Source: Microglena sp. YARC
Taxonomy: Eukaryota > Chlorophyta > Chlorophyceae > Chlamydomonadales > Chlamydomonadaceae
Length of the DNA: 64,000 nt
Direction: 5' to 3'
Assembly: GCA_022414725.1 (NCBI GenBank)
Contig: CM039464.1
Coordinates: 37,033,609-37,097,608, forward strand
Made by a program: the position numbers and the translations under genes. Shown piece by piece: positions 45,863 through 57,500 of this stretch. The number at the start of each line of letters is the position of its first letter. Position 1 is the first letter of the stretch. The notes below the pieces were generated by a model that saw only the letters and a program-made list of their open reading frames with translations, made no database searches and was not told the origin of the DNA.

Positions 45863-46735
45863 AGGGGCTCGACAGCATTAACATAGCACTGTGGTGCTCC
45901 CAGGCGGTGGACGCCTGGACGGCTGGATAGACCATCACAACTTCTCATTGCTTCCAACTGCCCAACTGACAAACACCCCACAAGATCATTCCCCATTTCC
46001 CCCCAACGGTCAAACTTCCATCTGCCCCTCATCAAGCCCTTAGCCCCCCCCGGCTTGTAACCACAAACCCAAAGCGCAGCTTTTTTATCACCTGCCCTCC
46101 CCCCTTCCAACAACACCGCACCCCTCCCTGCACCCCTCAACCGCACCCCTAATCCCGCACCCCTCCCTGCCCCATCCTCGCATATTTCAAATACAGCAGC
46201 CTGGGCATCACGTGACACACTGGGCCTTCCAACAGCAAGCCTGCTGGGTCTTCCAACGGATCTGCAGTGCTATATCAGATTGTTGCTGTGCTATCACACT
46301 CAACTGGGGAGGGTATGGGTGGGTATGGTGGGTAACTGGGTATGAGTGAATGTGTATGGTGATGGGTTCCAAAGTATTGTCTGCAAATCCCAAGATGTAT
46401 ACGGTATATGGAACAAGCTCTCAGACACAACTGAGGGAGGGAGACGCAAGGGAGGGTCGAAGCTTCAGTGGACCTTAGGCCCAGGAGGTACCTGAGGTGA
46501 CAGCCCTGACGCGTCTACACCCCACACGAACTGCCATATTGCCGGGTCTAGAGGTACTGCCGTGCGTGCGACCAACATCTCAACAGCATGTGCGACAGGT
46601 CCTGTGAAAACAACCTTAACACCCAAAACACCATTAGCAGCCTTAAAACCACCCAAGGAACTTGGGTGTTGGTAGCATCACATTATTCTCAGGGCCGACC
46701 AACGTGGGCAACAAAGCGTTCCCGACCGACTTATA
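45861..46735. other. No certain gene; possible minus-strand terminal exon
   Basis: On the minus strand, a good acceptor (TTGTTTTCACAG) near 46600 precedes a 45-codon open stretch reading GPVAHAVEMLVARTAVPLDP and ending with a stop at 46465. It could be the last exon of a minus-strand gene, with the Tc1-like element sitting in its upstream intron. I do not recognise the peptide. The rest shows no structure. Confidence 0.3.
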
Positions 46736-47573
46736 GCAATTCAGGGGATGATTTGGACAAAGCGCTTCGTACTTCGTACTTCGTACTTGGTTCTCAGGCC
46801 AAATGTTGAGAATTCTCGTGAGAATTCTCAGGACTCAATTCACGATATTTGAAAGTTTGATCAGAATTCTCGCGACAATTTTGACCCGACACTATTTCAA
46901 CTATGCCGGTTCGGAATAACTGTTACCCTCTGCATACGAGGCAAACCGTTATAGTCCAGTATTTCGAACATGGAAGAACCTCCCGCGGGATAGCAGACTC
47001 TTTTCAGGGGCACCCATGCAAATCTACTGTCCGAAACATTGTGAACGAGTACCTAGCGGATCCGCAGAATGGTCTAATCAAATTAGGGAAGTCGGGCAGT
47101 AGGCACCTCAGTCGAATGCTAACTGAATTTGCCGCAGAAGAACTCCTAAGCATGATCGAAGAGCACGAGGGTGCTAGCCTTCACGAAATAGCTGACGAGC
47201 TACAGAACGGAACCGGCTGCATTCCACCGTGGAGCAGGGAATCTGTGTACGTAGCCTTGAACGAGCTCGGATATTCCTTCGTGAGGGTTACCTCAGGGCT
47301 GCAGAAGGGGATGAATTGATCCGTGAAGCCTTCTCCAGCTTCTGTATTGACAACCCATAATTCTCAGATATGAAGCTCGAAACCGAGATATCTGAGTTGA
47401 AATTGTCGAGAATTGTCGAGAATTTCGAGAAAAAAATCTCAGAATTCTCGATTCCCTCGATCAAAATTGTCGAGAATTCTCAGATTTCCAGGCCAAAATT
47501 CTCGATTTCAAGTACGAAGTACGAAGTACGAGTTTTCGCGGAAACGTTATGTCCAATTCATCCCCTGAATTGC
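46736..47573 (+). mobile_element. Tc1-like element, internally deleted (838 bp)
   Basis: Inverted ends GCAATTCAGGGGATGA at 46736 and the complement ending at 47573, flanked by TATA on both sides (TA or TATA duplication). Inside the ends, three tandem copies of TACTTCG face each other (46768-46790 and 47513-47535). Many GAGAATTCTCG/AGAATTGTCGAG words follow on both sides (46805-46895 and 47362-47500), likely transposase-binding repeats. The ORF at 46903-47319 encodes only the DNA-binding part of a transposase. It is joined almost directly to the right-hand repeats, so the catalytic part has been deleted. Confidence 0.85.
46903..47319 (+). CDS. Transposase N-terminal HTH protein (138 aa), no DDE domain
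   Basis: Two helix-turn-helix-like segments. The first, about residues 12-50, has the paired/Tc1 pattern of RQTVIVQYFEHGRTSRGIAD and STVRNIVNEYL. The second, residues 75-125, has EELLSMIEEHEGASLHEIAD and SVYVALNELGYSF. In full-length Tc1-like transposases this is the TIR-binding half, and a DDE catalytic domain follows. Here the frame ends in TGA at 47317. A shift would continue with DELIREAFSSFCIDNP, a family-typical linker, before running into terminal repeats at about 47360. The start ATG at 46903 lies just after the subterminal repeats. If expressed, it could bind element ends without cutting; that is inference. Confidence 0.75.
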   Translation: MPVRNNCYPLHTRQTVIVQYFEHGRTSRGIADSFQGHPCKSTVRNIVNEYLADPQNGLIKLGKSGSRHLSRMLTEFAAEELLSMIEEHEGASLHEIADELQNGTGCIPPWSRESVYVALNELGYSFVRVTSGLQKGMN

Positions 47574-48536
47574 TATAACGAACCGCTGGACTGACCCATT
47601 GTACGATTGTACGACTCTGGATCATGTGACTGACTGATGACTGACACGACCACACAAGATTTGCGATTCCAGGTTCGGAATCACGCGTCTTCTGACCGTC
47701 CGACTGGAAGCAATTAGGTACATGGCATGGTAAAATGGCGATGGATGGATGCCCACACTCAATCTGAGCTCGGGACAGAAACCTCGTGGCCACCCAAGGG
47801 CAAGGGTTTGCCCCTGCCCCTGTCCCTCGTACCCCCAGCTCTTTTGGCCAGCTTTCGCCACACGCCATGGCAGTACCCGAAGACAAGATGTTAGCTACGC
47901 AAATTGCATCACGGTTGCTTTTGGACTCCTGGGAGATGACGAGAAAGCACGTTATGTCGCGTTATGTCAACGAATCAATTTCTGTTGTGGTATCAGGGGG
48001 GGTTACCGCCGTATCAGGGGGGGGGGAACACGTGACGGGGGCGGGGGGAACACGCCAACGGTACACGCCAATGGTAAGGGAGGCCTTGGTTATACTCTCG
48101 GTTTATCCCTTGCGAGAGCGTAGTCGCGTTCGCACAAGCAGCCCCCTTTCTTAGCTCAATCCCTCGGATATGAACCCCATGCTAGCGTGAACGCGCAACC
48201 GGGTTAGGTCTAGCAGGTTTATGTTCGTGTTTGTCAAGAACTCCAGACAGCTCCTATCCAATTTACCGTTCTCTTAGCTCTCGCTTTCTGCCTGATTTTA
48301 GTCGCTAATTGCACGTATGGGGGGACCGAGGAGATGATACACGCCAACTTCGACCCCATGTCATCCAGACCTGCAAAGCGAAAGAAGCGGACTGATGCTA
48401 TTTGAAAGCACCTGCCTGATGCAATTCAAGATACGCATGCTGGTGTCAATCGAAAGAAGCAGAGCTTCTGCAGTCGCATGAGCATTGGCTTGGACTTGGC
48501 TTGGCTTGGACTTGGCTTGGACTGGCTCTTAGACTC
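47574..48536. other. No recognisable gene
   Basis: Several overlapping frames (47461-48154) are open on both strands without motifs. GTATCAGGGGGGG is duplicated near 47988-48022. The direct repeats of CTTGGCTTGGACTTGG at 48485-48525 lie just before the start codon proposed for the next gene. Confidence 0.35.
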
Positions 48537-51500
48537 ATGGGTTGCCTTTCAAGCAAAGCCGTTGAAGTGAAGATTGCCAGCCACAAGGAACACCAGAGGA
48601 TCCACTTCAGTAGACCAGGGCATGCTTACATCCCCGAGGCTGATCATGCCGAGCTAGAGAATCAGCTGCTAGCAAAGACCAGGGCCAAGCAGGTGGGGAG
48701 GAGTGCCAAGAAGGCACCACCAGATTATCATCAATCTTCTAGAAGGATTTTTCATTGCATTACAAAGGTGGATGTGGTTGTGGATGTAGAGGAAAGCATG
48801 CATTGCAAATGTGGATGTGGATGTGGATGGTGATGAAAGCATGCATGGGAAATGTGAGGTGAAGGTTCATGGGTGTGGAAAATGTGGGTGTGGTTGTGGA
48901 TGGGGATGTGGATGTGGATGAAAGCGTGCATGGCAAATGTGGATGGTGATGAAAGCATGAATTGCAAATGTGGATGTGGATGGAGATGGAAGCATGCATG
49001 GGAAATGTGAGGTGAAGGTTCATGGGTGTGGAAAATGTGGATGTGGTTGTGGATGGGGATGTGGATGTGGATGAAAGCGTGCATGGCAAATGTGGATGGT
49101 GATGAAAGCATGAATTGTGAATGTGGATGTGGATGGAGATGGAAGCATGCATGGGAAATGTGAGGTGAAGGTTCATGGGTGTGGAAAATGTGGATGTGGT
49201 TGTGGATGGGGATGTGGATGAAAGCGTGCATGGCAAATGTGGATGGTGATGAAAGCATGAATTGTGAATGTGGATGTGGATGGAGATGGAAGCATGCATG
49301 GGAAATGTGAGGTGAAGGTTCATGGGTGTGGAAAATGTGGATGTGGATGTGGATGTGGATGTGGATGAAAGCGTGCATGGCAAATGTGGATGGTGATGAA
49401 AGCATGAATTGTGAATGTGGATGTGGATGGAGATGGAAGCATGCATGGGAAATGTGAGGTGAAGGTTCATGGGTGTGGAAAATGTGGATGTGGTTGTGGA
49501 TGGGGATGTGGATGTGGATGAAAGCGTGCATGGCAAATGTGGATGGTGATGAAAGCATGAATTGTGAATGTGGATGTGGATGGAGATGGAAGCATGCATG
49601 GGAAATGTGAGGTGAAGGTTCATTAGTGTGGAAAATGTGGATGGGGATAAACATGTGGATGGTGATAAAGCATGCATGGGAAATGTGAGGTGAAGGTTCA
49701 TGAGTGTGGAAAATGTGGATTTCGATGGGGATGGGGATGGGGATGGGGATGGGGATGAGAGCGTGCATGGCAAATGTGGATGGAGATAAATACGCGGATG
49801 GGGATAAATATGTGGATGGCAAATGTGGATATAGATGGTGATGAAAGCATGCATGGGAAATGTGGAGGGGATGAAGTGTGCATTTGTGCATCGTGAATGT
49901 GAATGTGGATGAAAGCATGCATGGGAAATGTGAGGTGAAGGTTCATGGGTGTGGAAAATGTGGATGTGGATGTGGATGGGGATGAAAGTGTAAATGGCAA
50001 ATGTAGATGTGGATGGGGATGACAGCATGCATGGGAAAGGTGAGGTGAAGGTTAATGGGTGTGCAAAATGTAGATGTGGATAAAAGCGCGCATGGCAAAT
50101 GTAGATGGGGATAAATACGTGGACGGAAAATGTGGATGGGGATAAATATGCTGATTGGGATGAAAGAATGCATGGGACATGTGAGGTGAATGGTTATGGG
50201 TGTGGAAATTTAGGATGGGGATAAATATGCTAATGGGGATGAAAGTGTGAATGGTAGATGTGGATGTGGATGAGGATGGGGATGGGGATGAAAGTGTGCA
50301 TGGGAAATGTGGATGTGGATGGGGATGGTGATGAAAGCATGCATGGGAAATGTGAGGTGAAGGTTCATGGGTGTGGCAAATGTGGATGGTCATGAAAGCG
50401 TGCGTGGCAAATGCGGATTGGGATAAATATGTGGATGGGGATGAAAGTGTGCATGGCTCATGTGGATGTGGATGTGGATGGAGATGAAAGCATGCGTGGG
50501 GAATGTGAGGTGAAGGTTCATGGGTGTGCAAATAGGGATGGGGATGAAACCGTGCATGGCAAATGCAGATGGGGATAAATATGTGGATGGGGATGAAAGT
50601 GTGCATGGCTCATGTGGATGTGGATGTGCATGGAGATGAAAGCATGCGTGGGGAATGCGAGGTGAACGTTCATGAGTGTGGAAATGTGGATGGGGATGGG
50701 GATGAAAGCGTGCGTATGGCAAATGTGGATGGGATGAAAGTGTGCGTTGCAAGTGTGGATGTGTATGATGATTAAAGAATGCATGAGAAATGTGAGGTGA
50801 AGGTTCATGGGTGTGGAAATAGGGATGGGGATGAAACCGTGCATGGCAAATGTGGATGAGGCTAAGTATGTGGATGGGGATGTGTGAATGGCAAATGTGG
50901 ATGGCGATGTGGATGGTGATAAAAGCATGCATGGGAAAGGTGAGGTGAAGGTTCATGGGTGTGGCAAATTGTCGGATGGGGATAAATAGCGGTGCGTGGC
51001 AAATGAGGATGGGGATACATATGTGGATGTTGATAAAAGCTTGCACGGCAAATGTAGATGTAAATGGTCATAGGCATGGCAATAGGAGATGGGGACATAA
51101 ATGTGTATGGGAATGTGGATAGAAGTATGTATGGGAATGTGGATGTCAAATTGCGTGGCACGGGGATGTGGATATAAATGTGGATGTGTATGTGGATTAG
51201 GAGTGGGATGTGGAATGTGGATGTGTATGTGGATGTGTATGGTGTGATGTGTATTGGATGTGGATGAGAGTAGGTATGGGAAATGTGGATGTGTATGTTA
51301 CAGGCCTGGCAAACGGGGATGGGAATACAAATGCGGATGGGGATGTTTATGCTAACAGGCATGGTGAAGGGGTATGGGAATACATATGTGGATGGGGATG
51401 TTTATGCTAACAGGCATGGTGAAGGGGTATGGGAATACATATGCGGATGGGGATGTTTATACTAACAGGCATGGTGCAGGGGTATGGGAATACTTATGCG

Positions 51501-54500
51501 GATGGGGATGTTTGCGCTAACAGGCATGGTGAAGGGGTATGGGAATACATATGCGGATGGGGATGTTTATGCTAACAGGCATGGTGAAGGGGTATGGGAA
51601 TACATATACGGATGGGGATGTTTATACTAACAGGCATGGTGAAGGGGCATGGGAATACATATGCGGATGGGGATGTTTATGCTAACAGGCATGGTGAAGG
51701 GGCATGGGAATACATATGCGGATGGGGATGTTTATACTAATAGGCATGGTGAAGGGGGATGGGAATACATATGCGGATGGGGATGTTTATACTAACAGGC
51801 ATGGTGCAGGGGTATGGGAATACATATGCGGATGGGGATGTTTATGCTAACAGGCATGGTGAAGGGGGATGGGAATACATATGCGGATGGGGATGTTTAT
51901 GCTAACAGGCATGGTGAAGGGGTATGGGAATACATATGCAGATTGGGATGAAAGCGTGCATGGGAAAGGTGGATGTAAATGGTCGTGGGCATGGCAGATG
52001 GAGATGGGATGTGCGTGTGTGGATGGGGATGAGAGTAATGTATGGGAATGGGAATGTGGATGTTTGTGTGAACAAGCATGGCGAAGGGGTACCAGAATAT
52101 AGATGTGGATAGGGATAGGGATGGGGATGAGAGCGTGCATGGCAAATGTGGATGGGTTATAAATTCGTGGGTGGGGATAAATATGTGGATGACAAATGTG
52201 GATGTGGATGGTGATGAAAGCATGCATGGGAAATGTGGAGGGGATGAAAGTGTGCATTGTGCATGTGAATGTGGATGAAAGCATGCATGGGAAATGTGAG
52301 GTGAAGGTTCATGGGTGTGGCAAAATATGGGATGTGGATGTGATGGGGATGAAAGTGTAAATGGCAAATACAGATGTGGATGGGGAAGAAAGTGTAAATG
52401 GCAAATACAGATGTGGATGGGGAATGTGGCTGTAAACTTTTACGAGCATGGCAAATAGGCCTGGGCTAGGTGAAGTCCTATGCTAGGTGAAAATTGGCGG
52501 AGAGTGTTGGCTAATCAGAGCGACAAGCCGAAGGGGGCACTGAAATCGGGGACAAGCGGATCAAAGCCACGATGTAAAAACGTTGCAAGCCTTGCAACAG
52601 GCATTCGCTTTGAACCTCCCCCCCTCCCCCCTCCCCCACACACAGACCTCCACCCTCCTGTCCCTGCAAGAAGGCTCCTGTTATCCCACGCCTGAAGCAC
52701 AGGCACCTTTCAACGGTCTGGCCGCTTTGAATGGCCCTCCAACTGACGCCCCTCCCTCCCCCCCACAAGCACACACACCTCACACCACTCACAACCCCCT
52801 CCACCTTCGCTGTCCCCCTGGGGCCAGAACGGCTCCTGTTATCGCCCACGCCTGAAGCACAGGCATCCCTTTCAACGGTCCTGGGCCCTTGAAATTTGGC
52901 TTGCCACTGAAACGCCCCCCCCGCCTACACACACACAAACATACACACACACACACACCTTCCATTTTCCACCCTCCCTGTTCCCCCTGCAAGAAAGGCT
53001 CCTGTTTATCCCCAACGCCCCTGGAAAGCAAACAGGCACCGTTTCACGGTCTTGGCCTTTTGAAAATGTGTTCCCACCTGACCCCCCCCCACACGCCACA
53101 ACGCCACACCCACAAAACCGCACAGCACGCCACACCCCCTCCACCCTCCTGTCCCCTGCAAGAAGGCTCCTGTTATCCCACTGAAGCACAGGCACCTTAA
53201 CGGTCCTGCCCTTTTGGATGGCCCTCCACTGCCCCCCCCCCCCACCCCCCCCACCCCCCTCTCCAACACACACCACACACACAACCCTCATTCACCCGCT
53301 TCCCTGTCCCCTGCAGAAGGCTTACTGTTATCCCCACGCTGAAGCACAGGCACGCTTCAACGTCTGGCCTTGAATGGCCTTCCAACTGAAACCCCCCCCC
53401 GCCCCCCACACACACCCACACCCACCAAACCCACAAACCCCACACCCCCTCCACCCTCCTGTTCCCCCTGCAGAAGGGCTCCTGTTATCCCAACGCCTGA
53501 AAGCACAGGCACCTTTCAACGGTCTGGCCCCTTGATGGCCTTCCACTGACCCACCCCCCGCCCCCCACACACAACACACAACACCACACCTCACCCACAC
53601 CCCTCCACCAGCCTTCCCTGGCCTGTCCCCTGCAGAAGGCTCCTGTTTATCCTCACGCCTGAAGCAACAGGCACCTTTTCAACGGTCTGGCCCTTGATGG
53701 CTTCCACGCTGACCCACCGGCCCCCCCCCCCGCCCCCCCCCGCCCGCCCACAACACACACCCCCACACCCCCTCCACCGCCTCCCTGTCCCTGGGCAGAA
53801 GGCTACTGTTTATCGCCACGCTGAAGCAACAGGCACCTTTTCAACGGTCTGGCCGCTTGGAATGGCCTTCCACTGACCCCCCCCCCCTCCCCCCCCCCCC
53901 CCACACACACACACCAACGCTCGCACCCACCCTCCACCTTCCATGTGCCCTTGCAGAAGGCTCCCCGTTATCCCCACGCCTGAAAGCACAAGGCCACCTT
54001 TCAACGGTCCTGGCCCTTGAATTGCAGCTTCCACTGAACCCCCTCACCACCCCCCCCCCCACACACAGTCAAACACCACACCCTCCACCCCTCCCTGTCC
54101 CGCCTGCAGAAGCTCCTGTTAATCCCCACGCCTGAAGCACAGGAACGCTTTCAAGTCTGGCCTTGATGGCCTTCCATGACCCCCCCCCGCCCCACACACC
54201 ACACCAACACCACACGCCGACCCCTCCACGGCCCTACCTGTCCCCTCCTCTGTTTATTCCCACGCCCTGAGCAAGTGCACCTTTCAACGGTGGCCCTTTT
54301 GATGCGCTTCACTGCCCCCCCCCCCCCCCACACACCCACAACACATCCTTCCACCTCCTATCCCCTGCAAGAAGGCTTCCTGTTAGTTCCCCACGCCTGA
54401 AGGCAGCAGGCACTTTCCAACGGTCTGGCCCTTGATGCTTCACTGACCTTCACTGACCCCCCCCCCCCCCCCCCCCCCACACACACACACAACACCACAC

Positions 54501-57500
54501 CCTCCACCCCTCCCTGTCCCCCTGCAGAAGGCTCCTGTTATCCCCACGCCTGAAGCACAGGCACCTTTCAACGGTCTGGCCCTTGATGGCCTTCCACTGA
54601 CCCCCCCCACGACACCCACACCCACACACCCACACACCCACACCCACACCCCCTCCACCCTCCCCTGTCCCCCTGGCAGAAGGCTCTGTTATCCCCACGC
54701 CTGAAGCACAGCACCTTTCAACGGTCTGGCCTTGATGGCCTTCCACTGACCACCCCCCCCCCCCCCCCCCCCCCCCAACACACACACACCCACACCCCCC
54801 ACCCCTCCCTGTCCCCTGCAGAAGGCTCCTGTTATCCCCCACGCCTGAAGCACAGGCACCTTTCAACGGTCTGGCCTTGATGGCCTTCCACTGACCCCAC
54901 CCCCACCACACCACCACTACTACCACCCCCCACCTACCACTTACCCCCCCCCTACCTACCTCCTTGTACCCCCTCCCCCCCCAACCTACCACCCCCCACC
55001 TACCACCTACCCCCCCCTACCTACCTCCTTGTACCCCCCTCCCTCCTCCCTGCTCCATCCCCCCATCCCCTCTCCCTACCTTCCTGTCCCCCTGCAGAAG
55101 GCTCCTGTTATCCCACGCCTCCAGCACACACACCTTTCAACGTTCTGGCACTTGCGGCCCTCCTCTGACACTGCCCCCCCCCCCCCCACCCCCTCCCCTC
55201 TCCCTCCCTCCCTGTACCCCTGCAGAAGGCCCCGGTTGTACCCACGCCTTTGAAGCACATACACCTTTCAACGGTTCTGGCCCTTGGCGCCCCTCCATTA
55301 CACTGCACACACCCACACACACACACACACACACTCTCCCTTCTCGGACACTGCCCCCTCTTGACCCCTGCCCTTCTGACACTGCCCCCCCCCCCCCCCC
55401 CCCCTCCCCCCTCCTCCCTCCTCCCTGTACCCCTGCAGAGCCCGGTTGTACCACGCCTGAAGCACACACACCTTTCAACGGTCTGGCACTTGGGGGCCCT
55501 CCTCTGACACTGCCCCTCCTTATCTTCACCTGCATTCCTTTGAATGCTGACTTGGTCACTGTCATCACCATGGCAAGAGAAGATGGGCTAGACTATGCAT
55601 GGGCACTTGCCAAGTCCCTGCAATCTTGGCTGGTTTGTGTTCTCTCGAACAAGGTAGGTTGGGGTTGGGGAATTAAGCCATTCCGGTGGTGGCGGCTTGT
55701 AGTGGTGGTGGTGGTACTGGGGGTGGTGGTGTGGTGTGTGTGGGGGGGGTGTTCGTAGTGGTGGTGGTGGGTGTGGTGGTGGTGGTAGTAGTGTGGTGTG
55801 TGTTGGTAGTGGTGGTAGTGGTTGGTGGTGGTGGTGGTTTCACGTCATCACCATGGCTAAGAGGAGATGGGCTAGACTATGCATGGGCACTTGCCAAGTC
55901 CTTGCAATCTTGGCTGGTTTGTGTTCTCTCGAACAAAGTGAATTGTGGTCAGTGGACGAAGCCATGGTTGTGTTGGTGGTAGTGGGTGTTGGTAGTGGTA
56001 GTGTGTTCTGTTAGTGGTGTTTGTAGTGCTGGTGTAGTGGTATAGTGGTGGTGATGGTGGTGTGGAGTGGTGGTGGTGGTATTGGTGGAGGCGGTGGTAA
56101 TAGTAATATAATGTAATTATAATTTAATGTTATGTTATGTAGCTATAATGTCATGTCATGTAATATAATATAATGTAATACAATATAAACAAAGTATAGA
56201 GTTATATGTTGTAATGTAATTTAATGTAACTATAATGTAATTAAATGTAATACAATATGATATAATATAATGTAATGTAATAAAATATATAATGCAGCGT
56301 AAAATAATACATTGTAATGTAGTTTAATGTAACTATAATGTAGTGTAATGTAATGTTCACCTTTATGTATCCCTGCACCGTTGTGTCTCCAGGTCCGAAC
56401 GAGTGATTGGGTGCTGATGCAATGTAATATAATGCAATGCAAATATAACATTCCGTACATAATATATTGCTACTTCAATATGATGTAATGTAATGTCCAC
56501 CTTAATGCATCCCTGCACCGTTGTGTCTCCAGGTCCGAACGAGTGATTGGTGCTGCATGCAATGTAATATAATGCAATACAATATAAAATTCCGTACATA
56601 ATATATTGGGGAGGGTTACTTCAATATAATGTAATGTAATGTCCACCTTAATGCATCCCTTCACCATTTTGTCTCCAGGTCCGAACGAGTGATTGGTGCT
56701 GCATGCAATGTAATATAATGCAATACAATATAACATTCCGTACATAATATATTGCTACTTCAATATAATGTAATGTAATGTCCACCTTAATGCATTGCAA
56801 CCCATTTTGTCTCCAGGTCCGAACGAGGGATTGGTGCTGCATGCAATGTAATATAATGCGTGCAATTACAATATAACATTCCGTACATAATATATTGCTA
56901 CTTCAATATAATGTAATGTAATGTCCACCTTAATGCATCCCTGCACCATTTTGTCTCCAGGTCCGAACACGTGATTGGTGCTGCATGCAATGTAATATAA
57001 TGCAATACAATATAAACATACGCATACAATCAATGTAATTTAATTAAATTTAATGTAATGTAAACTGTCCACCTTAATGCATCCCTGCACCATTTTTGTC
57101 TCCAGGTCCGTACACGTGATTGTTGCTGCATGCAGTGTAATATAATATAAAGAAAACAGTATAATGGCTGATTATAGCAACAAATCATTTATAATATTGC
57201 AACAGGATGGTAATGCACTTCGGACCGTCTATATTAATGTAAATTAGTAATTGACAACTCTGCGCACTTCCACCCCTCCACACTCATATACGTAGGTGTA
57301 CGACTCCCTCCAACCATTGTGGTCTCCAGGTCTCTGTCTGTAAATCACGTGTAGAGAATTTGGTGCTGTGCCCCAGTGTAATATAATATAAAATACACTA
57401 ATGCAATCCACAATCGGCTCGAGTAACAACAAAATCATCATTTTAGTTTTGGCTAATGCCCTTAACTAATGTAATGTATTTAAGTTAATGTAATGTAATG

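Noticed and set aside
48752..50028. Two long minus-strand open frames (388 and 422 codons) rich in His, Pro, Ser
   Set aside because: They lie entirely in the GGATGTGGATG minisatellite, where the repeat happens to lack stops in several frames; codon content is dictated by the repeat.
51310..51945. Regular 55-bp repeats as a CRISPR array
   Set aside because: The full 55-bp unit is conserved with no variable spacer; it is a minisatellite.
52511..55571. Gly-rich minus-strand frames of 100-180 codons
   Set aside because: Products of C-run and CACACA spacers in the acceptor array.
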